From Coriobacteriales bacterium (lineage in GTDB: Bacteria > Actinomycetota > Coriobacteriia > Coriobacteriales > UBA8131), in contig JAIRTN010000099.1 of assembly GCA_031254905.1 (NCBI GenBank), positions 1 through 6,246 of the forward strand: a DNA stretch of 6,246 bases. Direction: 5' to 3'. This document shows, one piece after another, positions 1-5,898 of the stretch. A program made the position numbers and the translations under genes. Position 1 is the first letter of the stretch. Every line of letters begins with the position of its first letter. The notes below the pieces were generated by a model, which was not told the origin of the DNA, searched no databases, and was given only the letters and a program-made list of their open reading frames with translations.

Positions 1-2838
1 GGACGTCTGCCTAAGACCCCCGAAGAATGCTTGGCCGACGCCCACTCCTCCATCGCTGTGGGAGATGTGATACGTATAACAGAGAACAACCCGTCCGGCT
101 CCCTCACCATATTTACGCCACGAGAACTCACGGTTGTTGGGCTCACCCGTTCCGCTTCTTATATTTCGACCGCGCGGGGCAACAGCAGCATCGGCAACGG
201 GCAAATCAGCAACTTCCTCTACCTGCCCGGCGAGGCCTTCGACAGCGAATACTATACTGAGGTGCTGGTTCGCGTTAAGGGCACCGAGGGGCTTTCTGCC
301 TTTTCGCGGGAGTATGAGGCGGCCATTGAGGAGGCGGCGGCGGAACTTGAGAAGTTTGCCGAGTTGCGCGCGGAGATGCGGTACGACGAGATTGTTGCGG
401 AGGCCTCGGACGAAATCGCGAAGGCTGAGGAGGAGTACGAGGAGGAGCGCGGGCGCGTCGAGGACGATTTGAGCGCGGCGAAGGAGAGTTTGGAGAGCAG
501 TAAGACGAGCCTTGCCGATGGCTGGGAGGAGTACGAGAAGGCCCGCGCGTCTCTTGAGAGGGCGCGTGAGGAACTCGACGCGAGCAGGGCGAAGCTGAGG
601 GTTTCCCGCTATGAGTTGGACGTGCTGCGAGCCGCGTTGGAGACAGGGAAGTTCAATCTTGCCAGAAACAAAAGCGACCTTGCGGAATATCAGTGGCGCC
701 GGGATTCTCTGAGGGCGGCGCAGGCTGCCGAAAGCGACCCTGCCGCCATTGCGAGTATCCAGATGCAAATCAACCTGATAGAAGCGCAGATTACGCCCCT
801 CGTGGCGCAGATTCCCCGTGCCGAGGTTGAACTTGCCGCAACAGAACAGCAGCTTGCCGCGGGAGAAAGCGCCTACGCGATTGCCGAACGCGAGTTTGCG
901 GCAATCGAAAAGGAGTTTGCCGACGCGGAGAAGGCGCTTTTTAGCCTTTTTGATAAGCTTCAGGGGGCGACATCTGAGATAAACGAGGGAAACAAGCAGT
1001 ATGAGGAGAAATCGCAGGAGGCCACAGATGCCCTGCATGATGCCCGCGGCGAACTTATCGAGGCGCGCAATGAGTTGAGTAGGTTGGAGCAGCCGCGGTG
1101 GATTATCCAGAATCGGGACGACTTTCCCGGCTATGCCGGGTTTGACGCGGACAAAAATCGTATAGCGCGCCTTGCGCTCGTCTTGCCGTGGTTCTTCTTC
1201 CTCGTCGCGACCATCGTCTGTCTCACCACGATGACGCGTCTTGTGGAAGAACACCGCAGCCAAATCGGCATACTCAAGGCCTGCGGCTACCGTCGAGGGC
1301 AGATTGCCGCTATCTACCAGTCCTACGCGTGGATAATCGGCCTGACGGGAGGGGCGCTCGGCGTTGCCTGCGGGATTTCGCTGTTCCCCTCGGTCATCTG
1401 GGAGGCCTATTCCACGATGTATCACATGGGGGACTTCAGGCCGATAATCGCTCCCATCCCCTGTATCATCGGCGTGCTTGGCGGAGCGATAGCCCTCTCT
1501 TTGGCAACTGCCTTTGCCTGCCAAAACACCCTTGATAATGCCGCGGCCGAACTCCTGCGCCCCCGCTCCCCTAAATCCGGCAAGCGCGTGCTGCTGGAGC
1601 GGGCAAAGCGGCTGTGGCGCAAGCTGCCCTTTCGCATCAAGGTAACTGCTCGCAACCTCTCGCGCTACCGGGTGCGCCTTATCGTTACGGTCATCGGCGT
1701 GGCGGGCTGCACCGCGCTTCTGCTTGCCGGCCTCGGCTTGAGGGATTCTATTTCGAGCATGTTGGACCTTCAGTATGACGAGCAGCGTGTGGAGCAATGG
1801 GAGGAGTGGCGCGACAGCCAGCGCGATAGCCAGCGCAGCGGTGTCTCCCACCTGCGGGCAACCCTCATACTGGACAAGGCCTCCACAAGCACGCAGGACA
1901 CGGAACTCAACCGCGCCCTCGCCGATTACCCCCATGCCTACTACCACGCAGAGCCCATCGACGCGAGTTTCGACGGGCAAAGCAGCGGGGACGTTATCAC
2001 CTACCTCGCTGTGCCCGAAGACCCTGCGACCTTTACCGAGTTCATCACCTTCCGCAAGCGCACAAACCACGCGCGCATAGAGTTTCCGCCCAACGAGACA
2101 GCCGGGCCTGCCGTCATCATCACCGAACAGCTTGCCAGCACCCTCGGCATACGGGTGGGCAATACCATCAGTTTCGGCGCGCCCATGGAACCTCCGGTGC
2201 AGGCAAAAGTTGCCGGTATCACGGAAAACTACGTCTATAACTATATCTACCTCACGCCCGCGACCTACCGCACCCTCTTTAACGAGGAGCCGCGCTTTGG
2301 CTCCATCCACCTTGGCTCCGAACTTGAGGAACCCGAGTTTGAGAAGCTGCTTGAGGAGTTGGTGGCAATGGACAACGTGGCAACCGCCCTGCCCGTCGCC
2401 CAGCTTCAGGGGGTAATGGACCAAGTTATTGCGAACATGAACTCCGTTGTGACACTCATGATACTTGCCGCCTTCATTTTGGCCGTTGTCGTTTTATACA
2501 ACCTCATCACCATCACGGTGCTTGAGCGGGAAAGAGAACTTGCCCTGATGAAAGTGCTGGGCTACTACCCGTCACAAGTGGCCGCCTTTATCTCCCGCGA
2601 AACCACGATTATGAGCGTCATCGGTGTTATTATCGGCATCTTCCTCGGCCTGTGGCTGCATGGCTACGTGATGCAGACCATCGAGGTGGATGAAATCATG
2701 TTCTCGCGTATGATACTGCCCTTGAGTTTTGTTTTGGCAAGCCTGTTCCCCCTGCTTTGCAACTTCCTCGTCAATCTGTCTGTACGCCCGCGCTTAAACG
2801 CGATTGACATGGTGAAATCTTTGAAGTCTTTTGAGTGA
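1..2838 (+). CDS. FtsX/MacB-family ABC transporter permease with long coiled-coil ectodomain (5' partial)
   Basis: Membrane permease of a MacB/FtsX-type ABC transporter, a family that exports substrates or transmits force to the cell exterior using a separate ATPase, not present here. The frame is open to base 1 (GRLPKTPEEC... fits the family's ectodomain), so the TTG at 31 and ATG at 27 are not the start; 945 residues are visible and TM1 plus some ectodomain are missing. In window numbering: ectodomain 1-105; Glu/Ala/Arg/Lys-rich coiled coil about 105-365; first FtsX core with membrane segments near 391-413, 441-461 and 481-508 and the coupling motif HRSQIGILKACGYRRGQI (418-435); membrane segment 559-580; second ectodomain about 585-805; second FtsX core with segments near 813-835, 868-890 and 901-925 and the matching motif ERERELALMKVLGYYPSQV (842-860). 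Stop TGA at 2836-2838. The substrate cannot be told. The family call is firm. Confidence 0.93.
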   Translation, partial: GRLPKTPEECLADAHSSIAVGDVIRITENNPSGSLTIFTPRELTVVGLTRSASYISTARGNSSIGNGQISNFLYLPGEAFDSEYYTEVLVRVKGTEGLSAFSREYEAAIEEAAAELEKFAELRAEMRYDEIVAEASDEIAKAEEEYEEERGRVEDDLSAAKESLESSKTSLADGWEEYEKARASLERAREELDASRAKLRVSRYELDVLRAALETGKFNLARNKSDLAEYQWRRDSLRAAQAAESDPAAIASIQMQINLIEAQITPLVAQIPRAEVELAATEQQLAAGESAYAIAEREFAAIEKEFADAEKALFSLFDKLQGATSEINEGNKQYEEKSQEATDALHDARGELIEARNELSRLEQPRWIIQNRDDFPGYAGFDADKNRIARLALVLPWFFFLVATIVCLTTMTRLVEEHRSQIGILKACGYRRGQIAAIYQSYAWIIGLTGGALGVACGISLFPSVIWEAYSTMYHMGDFRPIIAPIPCIIGVLGGAIALSLATAFACQNTLDNAAAELLRPRSPKSGKRVLLERAKRLWRKLPFRIKVTARNLSRYRVRLIVTVIGVAGCTALLLAGLGLRDSISSMLDLQYDEQRVEQWEEWRDSQRDSQRSGVSHLRATLILDKASTSTQDTELNRALADYPHAYYHAEPIDASFDGQSSGDVITYLAVPEDPATFTEFITFRKRTNHARIEFPPNETAGPAVIITEQLASTLGIRVGNTISFGAPMEPPVQAKVAGITENYVYNYIYLTPATYRTLFNEEPRFGSIHLGSELEEPEFEKLLEELVAMDNVATALPVAQLQGVMDQVIANMNSVVTLMILAAFILAVVVLYNLITITVLERERELALMKVLGYYPSQVAAFISRETTIMSVIGVIIGIFLGLWLHGYVMQTIEVDEIMFSRMILPLSFVLASLFPLLCNFLVNLSVRPRLNAIDMVKSLKSFE
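313..1095 (+). other. Coiled-coil insert in the permease ectodomain
   Basis: Encodes about residues 105-365 of the permease: very rich in Glu, Ala, Lys, Arg and Leu, with heptad-like hydrophobic spacing. Proline and glycine are scarce except around residues 235-275 (SDPAAI, ITPLVAQIP), which could be the turn of a helical hairpin. It lies between the first ectodomain part and the first FtsX core, so it should project outside the membrane. Boundaries are estimated by eye. Confidence 0.75.
1813..1836 (+). repeat. 12-bp in-frame tandem duplication (DSQR-DSQR)
   Basis: GACAGCCAGCGC is followed directly by GATAGCCAGCGC, 11 of 12 bases identical. It encodes DSQRDSQR at permease residues 605-612 (window numbering), at the start of the second ectodomain, in a hydrophilic Trp/Glu/Arg/Gln-rich stretch. 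It looks like a small replication-slippage duplication in a tolerant linker and keeps the reading frame. Confidence 0.7.
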
Positions 2839-2907
2839 GTGTTGGGGGCTGGGCTTGGCTGGCCGGGTCGGCGCTGGAGGCGGTTGGTACCGATGCGGTG
2901 TGCTTCC
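2839..2907. other. Convergent intergenic gap without a clear terminator
   Basis: The 69 bases between the stop codons of the permease (+) and the cyclase (-) are GC-rich, with G-rich runs on the plus strand. The only symmetry I see is the short CGGTTGGTACCG (4-bp stem, 4-base loop) near 2881-2892. There is no T-tract on either strand, so no canonical bidirectional intrinsic terminator can be called. Confidence 0.5.
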
Positions 2908-4098
2908 TTAGGAGACTTGCGGGGCTTGTAAGGAGTTGCCGTTTTCTATGCGGCGCTCGGCTTTGTGGGCACGTTTGTAGAAGTACATCTTCTCGTCGGC
3001 CATGCTGAGCAGTTCGCTGGCATAGGACTCGTTATCCGCCCGCACGCCCACAACGCCATAACTCATAGAGAGGTTATAGTGCGAATCGGGCTCGCTGTTC
3101 CTCTCGATAAGTTTATCGCGCAGGTATTCGAGCCGTGCCTCCGTGGCGGCCTGCGTCCAGTCTTTGGCAAGTAGCATAAACTCGTCGCCGCCGAGGCGGC
3201 AGAGTATCGCGTCGTCTGAGAAGGCCCGAAGCTGGTTTGCAATCAGCGTGATATAGTTGTCGCCCTCGCTGTGTCCGAACTCATCGTTGACGTATTTGAG
3301 GTTGTCGATGTCGATGAAGCACAGCGCGAAGTTGAGTTTCTCCTCAAGCCAGCGGTTGAACGTCACCATGCCGTAGTAGCGGCTGTAGAAGTTGGTGAGC
3401 GGGTCGTAGTTTGCTATCTCGCGTATGCTCGAAAGTTCGCGGCGAGTTGCGGTTGTGTCGGTGAATACGAATACCACAGCATCATAGTCACCCCAGACAT
3501 AGGGGTGCTGCTCGACCAGAAAGGACTGGAAGCCTCCCTCGTAGATGAGGTCGAGGTCGCGGGTTACTTTGAGGGCGCAGCGGTCGTCTGAAATTTGCTC
3601 GGTAAGCCATTCGTAAAGCTGGATTTCGGTCGTAGGCTCATGGAGAACCTGCTCAAGCGCATGGTTGCGCAGAAGTTCCGTCTTGGTGTCCTTGTCGAGT
3701 ACGATGATGAGTTGAGACATCTGGGCCGTGATGTCCTCAAACACCGTAAGGCCGCGCTGCAACGCCTGCGACTTTACCTCGCCGGCCTCGATGGCCTTTT
3801 CAAGAGCGGTCTGACGCTCGGCAAGTTGCTCAACCATGTGATTCATGGCCTTGGAGAAATTGCCCATGAAGCTGACGCGCTGCTTGTAGTCGCCCTTGGC
3901 AATCTGCTGAGCCTGCCAAGTTAAATGGCGCAGCGAGGCCTGCAAAGATTTGAGGCCCGCGGCAACCTCATTGCCCGGCGAGAGTGGGTTGGTGTCGAGG
4001 TTGCCCTTCGCGATGTCGGAAGCGAGTATGCTAGCTTCCCGCACACTTTGGACATAGTATAATAAGCCTTTGGAAAGGTCCCTGAAACCAACAGGCAA
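2908..4098 (-). CDS. Diguanylate cyclase, soluble HAMP/PAS-like/GGDEF protein (main frame; N-terminus out of frame upstream)
   Basis: Makes c-di-GMP from two GTP. Numbered from the TTG at 4098 (396 residues): HAMP-like helices about 20-95 with the repeated feature DIAKGNLD / QIAKGDYKQR, a coiled-coil linker 92-116, a PAS-like segment about 125-215 ending in VVFVFTDTT, then GGDEF from YDPLTNFYSR (231-240). Metal- and GTP-binding signatures are intact: FIDIDNLKYVNDEFGHSEGD (261-280), RLGGDEF (301-307), SMSYGVV (344-350), ADEKMYFYK (367-375). No membrane segment is visible, so it is probably cytosolic. The inhibitory I-site (RxxD five residues before GGDEF) is replaced by SDDA. TTG 4098 is only the first usable start in this frame: it has a poorly spaced GAGG, and family-like sequence (DPVAAKLFEYLRN...) continues upstream in frame to about 4188, so the true protein is longer and the gene appears frameshifted. 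It follows the V4R gene in one operon. Confidence 0.93.
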   Translation of the reverse strand: MPVGFRDLSKGLLYYVQSVREASILASDIAKGNLDTNPLSPGNEVAAGLKSLQASLRHLTWQAQQIAKGDYKQRVSFMGNFSKAMNHMVEQLAERQTALEKAIEAGEVKSQALQRGLTVFEDITAQMSQLIIVLDKDTKTELLRNHALEQVLHEPTTEIQLYEWLTEQISDDRCALKVTRDLDLIYEGGFQSFLVEQHPYVWGDYDAVVFVFTDTTATRRELSSIREIANYDPLTNFYSRYYGMVTFNRWLEEKLNFALCFIDIDNLKYVNDEFGHSEGDNYITLIANQLRAFSDDAILCRLGGDEFMLLAKDWTQAATEARLEYLRDKLIERNSEPDSHYNLSMSYGVVGVRADNESYASELLSMADEKMYFYKRAHKAERRIENGNSLQAPQVS

Positions 4099-4169
4099 AT
4101 CCTCGGGGTCGAGCTTCGCCTCGTTGGGAAAATACAGGACGTTCCTCAGGTATTCAAATAATTTGGCGG

Positions 4170-4289
4170 CTACCGGGTCCGTATGTACTCATCCTCCTCG
4201 GCAAACACCATAAGTGCCACCCCGGCATCGCTTCTGTCAGCCGAAACGTTGCCGGCCATCTGTCCGCATGACAGCAAGATGGCATCCAT
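4170..4289 (-). pseudogene. Displaced N-terminal fragment of the GGDEF protein (frameshifted 5' end)
   Basis: A 39-codon frame plus stop begins with ATG at 4289-4287, 19 bases after the V4R stop. It reads MDAILLSCGQMAGN...VFAEEDEYIR and then TR with TAG at 4172-4170. The cyclase frame is open only downstream of a TGA at 4191-4189. Restoring one base in minus-strand ATACGGACCCGG (for example CGG to CGGG) joins the two as EEDEYIR-DPVAAKLFEYLRN, a smooth 460-residue protein. I therefore read this as the cyclase's real N-terminus, cut off by a one-base loss or a sequencing error. The Shine-Dalgarno before ATG 4289 is weak, consistent with translational coupling to the V4R gene. Confidence 0.7.
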
Positions 4290-4308
4290 TGGTTAAGCCA
4301 ACACCGCT

Positions 4309-4845
4309 CTACGACTGCACCGTGCCTTGGAAACGGCAAACTCTATCGCCGTTTGCCCAGCAATCGACTTCGCGTACATCGTAGCGCTTGCCGGTGTATG
4401 CTTCGAGTATCCCCGCTATGAAGCCTTCATCGTAAAAACAGACTGTCTCATTTGTCATGGGAAGCCCGCTGCAGTCGAGGTCTTGACCGACTGTCAGAAC
4501 GAGGTTTCCGGTATCCGCATCGAAGGCTTCCATGCGAAGAATACCGATTTTGAGGTCCTCAAGCGCCCTTTGAAGATTCGCGACAAAGGTGTCAAGGTCG
4601 ACGTTTAAGTCGAGAATGTTGCGCGCGAACTCCGAGCCGGCCAAAAAGCCGCACTTACGCCATAACTCATTTGCCTGCACCATGCCATACTCTTGGGTGA
4701 GTATGTCAAGCATGGTGAACTGCATGAGCCGATAGACGAGTACGGGCATTTCTTCGCCCAAGTCGCCCCGTCCCTCTTTAATGTTCCCAAGATTCTCCCA
4801 CCGAAACTTATTGTGGGTCGGAGCAGCCTGAAAGACATTTTCCAT
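4309..4845 (-). CDS. V4R-domain (4-vinyl reductase-like) sensor protein
   Basis: A 178-residue soluble protein that is essentially one V4R domain. V4R domains bind small hydrophobic ligands and occur in the sensor part of XylR/DmpR-type regulators and in BchJ-like proteins; here no DNA-binding or ATPase domain is attached. The N-terminal half is helical (about 30-110: PVLVYRLMQFTMLDILTQEYG, CGFLAGSEFA). The C-terminal half has the family's cysteine-rich end: C125, C136, E159, C162 and C170. The spacing C136-X22-E159-X2-C162-X7-C170 is, as I recall, that of the zinc ligands in the MopR/DmpR sensor domain, so I infer metal binding. The ATG at 4845 is well supported by GAGGAG 9 bases upstream and a promoter behind it. 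The diguanylate cyclase follows 19 bases after the stop, suggesting the V4R protein senses a ligand for, or partners with, the cyclase. The ligand is unknown. Confidence 0.9.
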   Translation of the reverse strand: MENVFQAAPTHNKFRWENLGNIKEGRGDLGEEMPVLVYRLMQFTMLDILTQEYGMVQANELWRKCGFLAGSEFARNILDLNVDLDTFVANLQRALEDLKIGILRMEAFDADTGNLVLTVGQDLDCSGLPMTNETVCFYDEGFIAGILEAYTGKRYDVREVDCWANGDRVCRFQGTVQS

Positions 4846-4854
4846 TGTGAATCA

Positions 4855-4860
4855 CTCCTC
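4855..4860 (-). promoter_or_regulatory. Shine-Dalgarno of the V4R gene
   Basis: Minus-strand GAGGAG lies 9 bases before the ATG at 4845-4843. It is the strongest ribosome binding site in the window and fixes the V4R start. Confidence 0.85.
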
Positions 4861-4891
4861 ACGTAGCTGTCAGGTATAAGAATACGTAGCT
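4861..4891 (-). repeat. Pair of 8-bp direct repeats in the V4R leader
   Basis: AGCTACGT (minus strand) occurs exactly twice, at 4891-4884 and 4868-4861, 23 bases start to start, or about two helical turns. The second copy abuts the Shine-Dalgarno GAGGAG. Both lie in the inferred untranslated leader. They could be a protein-binding pair or part of leader RNA folding; function is inference. Confidence 0.6.
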
Positions 4892-4894
4892 TAC

Positions 4895-4913
4895 CCGGTT
4901 TCTTATCAACCGG
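4895..4913. promoter_or_regulatory. Inverted repeat at the V4R transcription start (candidate operator)
   Basis: CCGGTT (4895-4900) and AACCGG (4908-4913) are perfect 6-bp inverted arms around a 7-base spacer. The right arm sits in the palindrome AACCGGTT (4908-4915), which begins 1 base downstream of the -10 box. Symmetry placed over the expected start site is typical of a repressor operator, though a small leader hairpin is possible. No regulator gene is seen nearby. Confidence 0.5.
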
Positions 4914-4916
4914 TTC

Positions 4917-4945
4917 ATTATACTACTGCCCTCAAAGTCTGACCA
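4917..4945 (-). promoter_or_regulatory. Sigma-A/sigma-70-type promoter of the V4R-GGDEF operon
   Basis: On the minus strand, -35 TGGTCA (4945-4940, four of six consensus bases) is followed by a 17-bp spacer and a perfect -10 TATAAT (4922-4917). The start should fall near 4910, giving a leader of about 65 bases before the ATG at 4845. The area is clearly more AT-rich than the flanking genes. Confidence 0.7.
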
Positions 4946-5028
4946 GTGACGTTCGTACGCGCGAAGCGCACATATTCGGACATTTTGCCCTCATTTTGCC
5001 CCCTTATTCTCCCTCCGTTGCCCATATC
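4946..5028. other. Intergenic region upstream of the V4R promoter, with an 11-base-period repeat
   Basis: Non-coding stretch between the deoC 3' structure and the V4R promoter. It holds CATTTTGCCC twice (4981-4990 and 4992-5001; period 11 bases, one helical turn). It also holds a GC-rich partial palindrome near 4950-4968 (TTCG-6-CGAA) just upstream of the -35 box, where an activator could bind. A 68-codon plus-strand frame crosses it but shows no protein-like pattern, so I do not call a gene. Confidence 0.45.
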
Positions 5029-5094
5029 GGCGCCAAAGCGGAGTTTAAGAAATGCTCAGATACCATCCGTAAGACTTGGATTTCTCTTTGCGCC
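5029..5094 (-). other. Long imperfect inverted repeat immediately after the deoC stop
   Basis: On the plus strand, GGCGCCAAAG (5029-5038) pairs with CTTTGCGCC (5086-5094) with one bulged C, and AGAAAT (5048-5053) pairs with ATTTCT (5080-5085). The right arms are contiguous (5080-5094), while the left arms are separated by 9 bases. In the deoC transcript this would fold just after the TAG (5096-5094). It has no following U-tract, so it is not a textbook terminator; it may stabilise the 3' end or weaken read-through. Confidence 0.5.
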
Positions 5095-5813
5095 TACGGC
5101 TCCGCTCGAAACGGCATTGACCTTTCGAGAGCTTGTGCGGGAGAGGAGATGATGGCGAGGCCGTTGCTGGTTCCGATGCGGGTGGCACCGGCTTCTATCA
5201 TGGCAAGGGCGTCAGTGGTGGTTTTGATGCCGCCCGAAGCCTTTACGCCGATATGCGGACCCACCGTCTTGCGCATGAGCCGCACGTCTTTGACAGTCGC
5301 GCCTCCGCTCGCGAAGCCTGTACTCGTTTTGACGAAGGCGGCACGGGCGCAAGCCGCCGCCTTGCAGGCGGCGCGTTTCTCCTCGTCGGTAAGCAGGCAA
5401 CATTCGATGATGACCTTTACGATGACCTCCGCCTCCGCCGCGTCGGCCACCTCTACGACGGCCGCAATGTCGGCGGCAACCGCCTCCCACTCCCCTGCCT
5501 TCGCCGCGCCGAGCGCCATAACCATGTCGAGTTCGCGGGCGCCATCGAGAATGGCAAGACGGGCTTCCGCCACCTTTGCCTTTGTGCTCGTCGCCCCAAG
5601 AGGAAAGCCGATGACCGAGCAGACCGCGACAGGCCTCTCGTGCGCCGCGGCGCTGAGCGCGTCGGCAGCCAAGCGGACGAAACGCGAATTGACGCAGACC
5701 GAGGCAAAGCCCTGCTCGAGCGCCTCGGCGCAAAGCTGCCTTACCTGCGCCGAGGTTGCCTCGGGTTTGAGCAGGGTGTGATCGATATATGAAGCAAGCT
5801 GATGGTAGACCAT
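5094..5813 (-). CDS. deoC: Deoxyribose-phosphate aldolase
   Basis: Class I aldolase that cleaves 2-deoxy-D-ribose 5-phosphate to glyceraldehyde 3-phosphate and acetaldehyde, in cytosolic deoxynucleoside catabolism. All hallmarks of the TIM-barrel family are present: IDHTLLKP (10-17), [10 protein letters not shown] (64-73), the ELDMVM aspartate (D96), the Schiff-base lysine in FVKTSTGF (K162) and the second catalytic lysine in GVKASGGI (K191), then GTSNG (214-218) of the phosphate site. Length is 239 residues against roughly 215-260 for the family, so it is complete. The ATG at 5813 has AGGA about 8 bases upstream and the family alignment begins straight after. No other deo gene (deoA, deoD, deoB) lies in the window. 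The gene follows the acyl-CoA synthetase by 85 bases on the same strand and may be co-transcribed with it. The transcript ends in a structured region. Confidence 0.97.
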   Translation of the reverse strand: MVYHQLASYIDHTLLKPEATSAQVRQLCAEALEQGFASVCVNSRFVRLAADALSAAAHERPVAVCSVIGFPLGATSTKAKVAEARLAILDGARELDMVMALGAAKAGEWEAVAADIAAVVEVADAAEAEVIVKVIIECCLLTDEEKRAACKAAACARAAFVKTSTGFASGGATVKDVRLMRKTVGPHIGVKASGGIKTTTDALAMIEAGATRIGTSNGLAIISSPAQALERSMPFRAEP

Positions 5814-5836
5814 AGGTTATCCTGTCGTCGTTCTCC

Positions 5837-5857
5837 GCCGCGGCACCAGGCCGCGGC
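5837..5857. other. GC-rich hairpin between the acyl-CoA synthetase gene and deoC
   Basis: GCCGCGGC (5837-5844) and an identical self-complementary copy (5850-5857) flank a 5-base loop, giving an 8-bp all-GC stem. On the minus strand it lies about 24 bases before the deoC ATG and is followed by GGAGAACGACGACAGGAT, not by a U-tract. It may be an RNA-stabilising or attenuating hairpin rather than a standard intrinsic terminator. Confidence 0.55.
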
Positions 5858-5898
5858 TGCCGAGGCTTCTTTTTGGCACCGTTGAGTAAGGGCGGCGA

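Noticed and set aside
27..260. Start of a new gene at the left edge (ATG at 27, or TTG at 31 as start of the permease)
   Set aside because: The permease frame is open to base 1 with family-like residues before the TTG, so the gene is simply cut by the window. The ATG 27 frame is a shifted shadow.
2839..2907. Bidirectional intrinsic terminator between the convergent permease and cyclase genes
   Set aside because: Only a 4-bp stem is visible and neither strand has a T-tract.
3271..3924. Plus-strand frames of about 106 and 109 codons opposite the cyclase
   Set aside because: They lie wholly antisense to intact HAMP/PAS/GGDEF coding sequence and show no independent motif or ribosome site.
4170..4191. 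Programmed -1 ribosomal frameshift joining the cyclase parts
   Set aside because: There is no X-XXY-YYZ slippery heptamer in the correct phase and no evident stimulatory stem directly downstream. A one-base loss in a short G or C run is simpler.
4154..4339. A separate 61-codon minus-strand gene bridging the V4R and cyclase genes
   Set aside because: It overlaps the V4R end and the displaced cyclase N-terminus in a third frame. Its Trp/Cys/Arg/Pro-rich translation is not protein-like, whereas the adjacent frame reads smoothly into the cyclase.
4846..4915. A c-di-GMP riboswitch in the V4R-cyclase leader
   Set aside because: The inferred leader is only about 65 bases and I do not see the conserved GEMM-type core or a full aptamer fold; only short repeats are present.
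4946..5152. Small plus-strand gene in the V4R-deoC gap (68 codons)
   Set aside because: It has no good ribosome site, runs into deoC antisense sequence, and has a Leu/Pro/Arg-rich composition without a recognisable pattern.
4996..5792. Long plus-strand open frames opposite deoC (261 and 219 codons)
   Set aside because: They are antisense to an unmistakable deoC; their Ala/Ser/Thr- or Arg/Gly-rich composition is what high-GC antisense frames give, with no recognisable domain.
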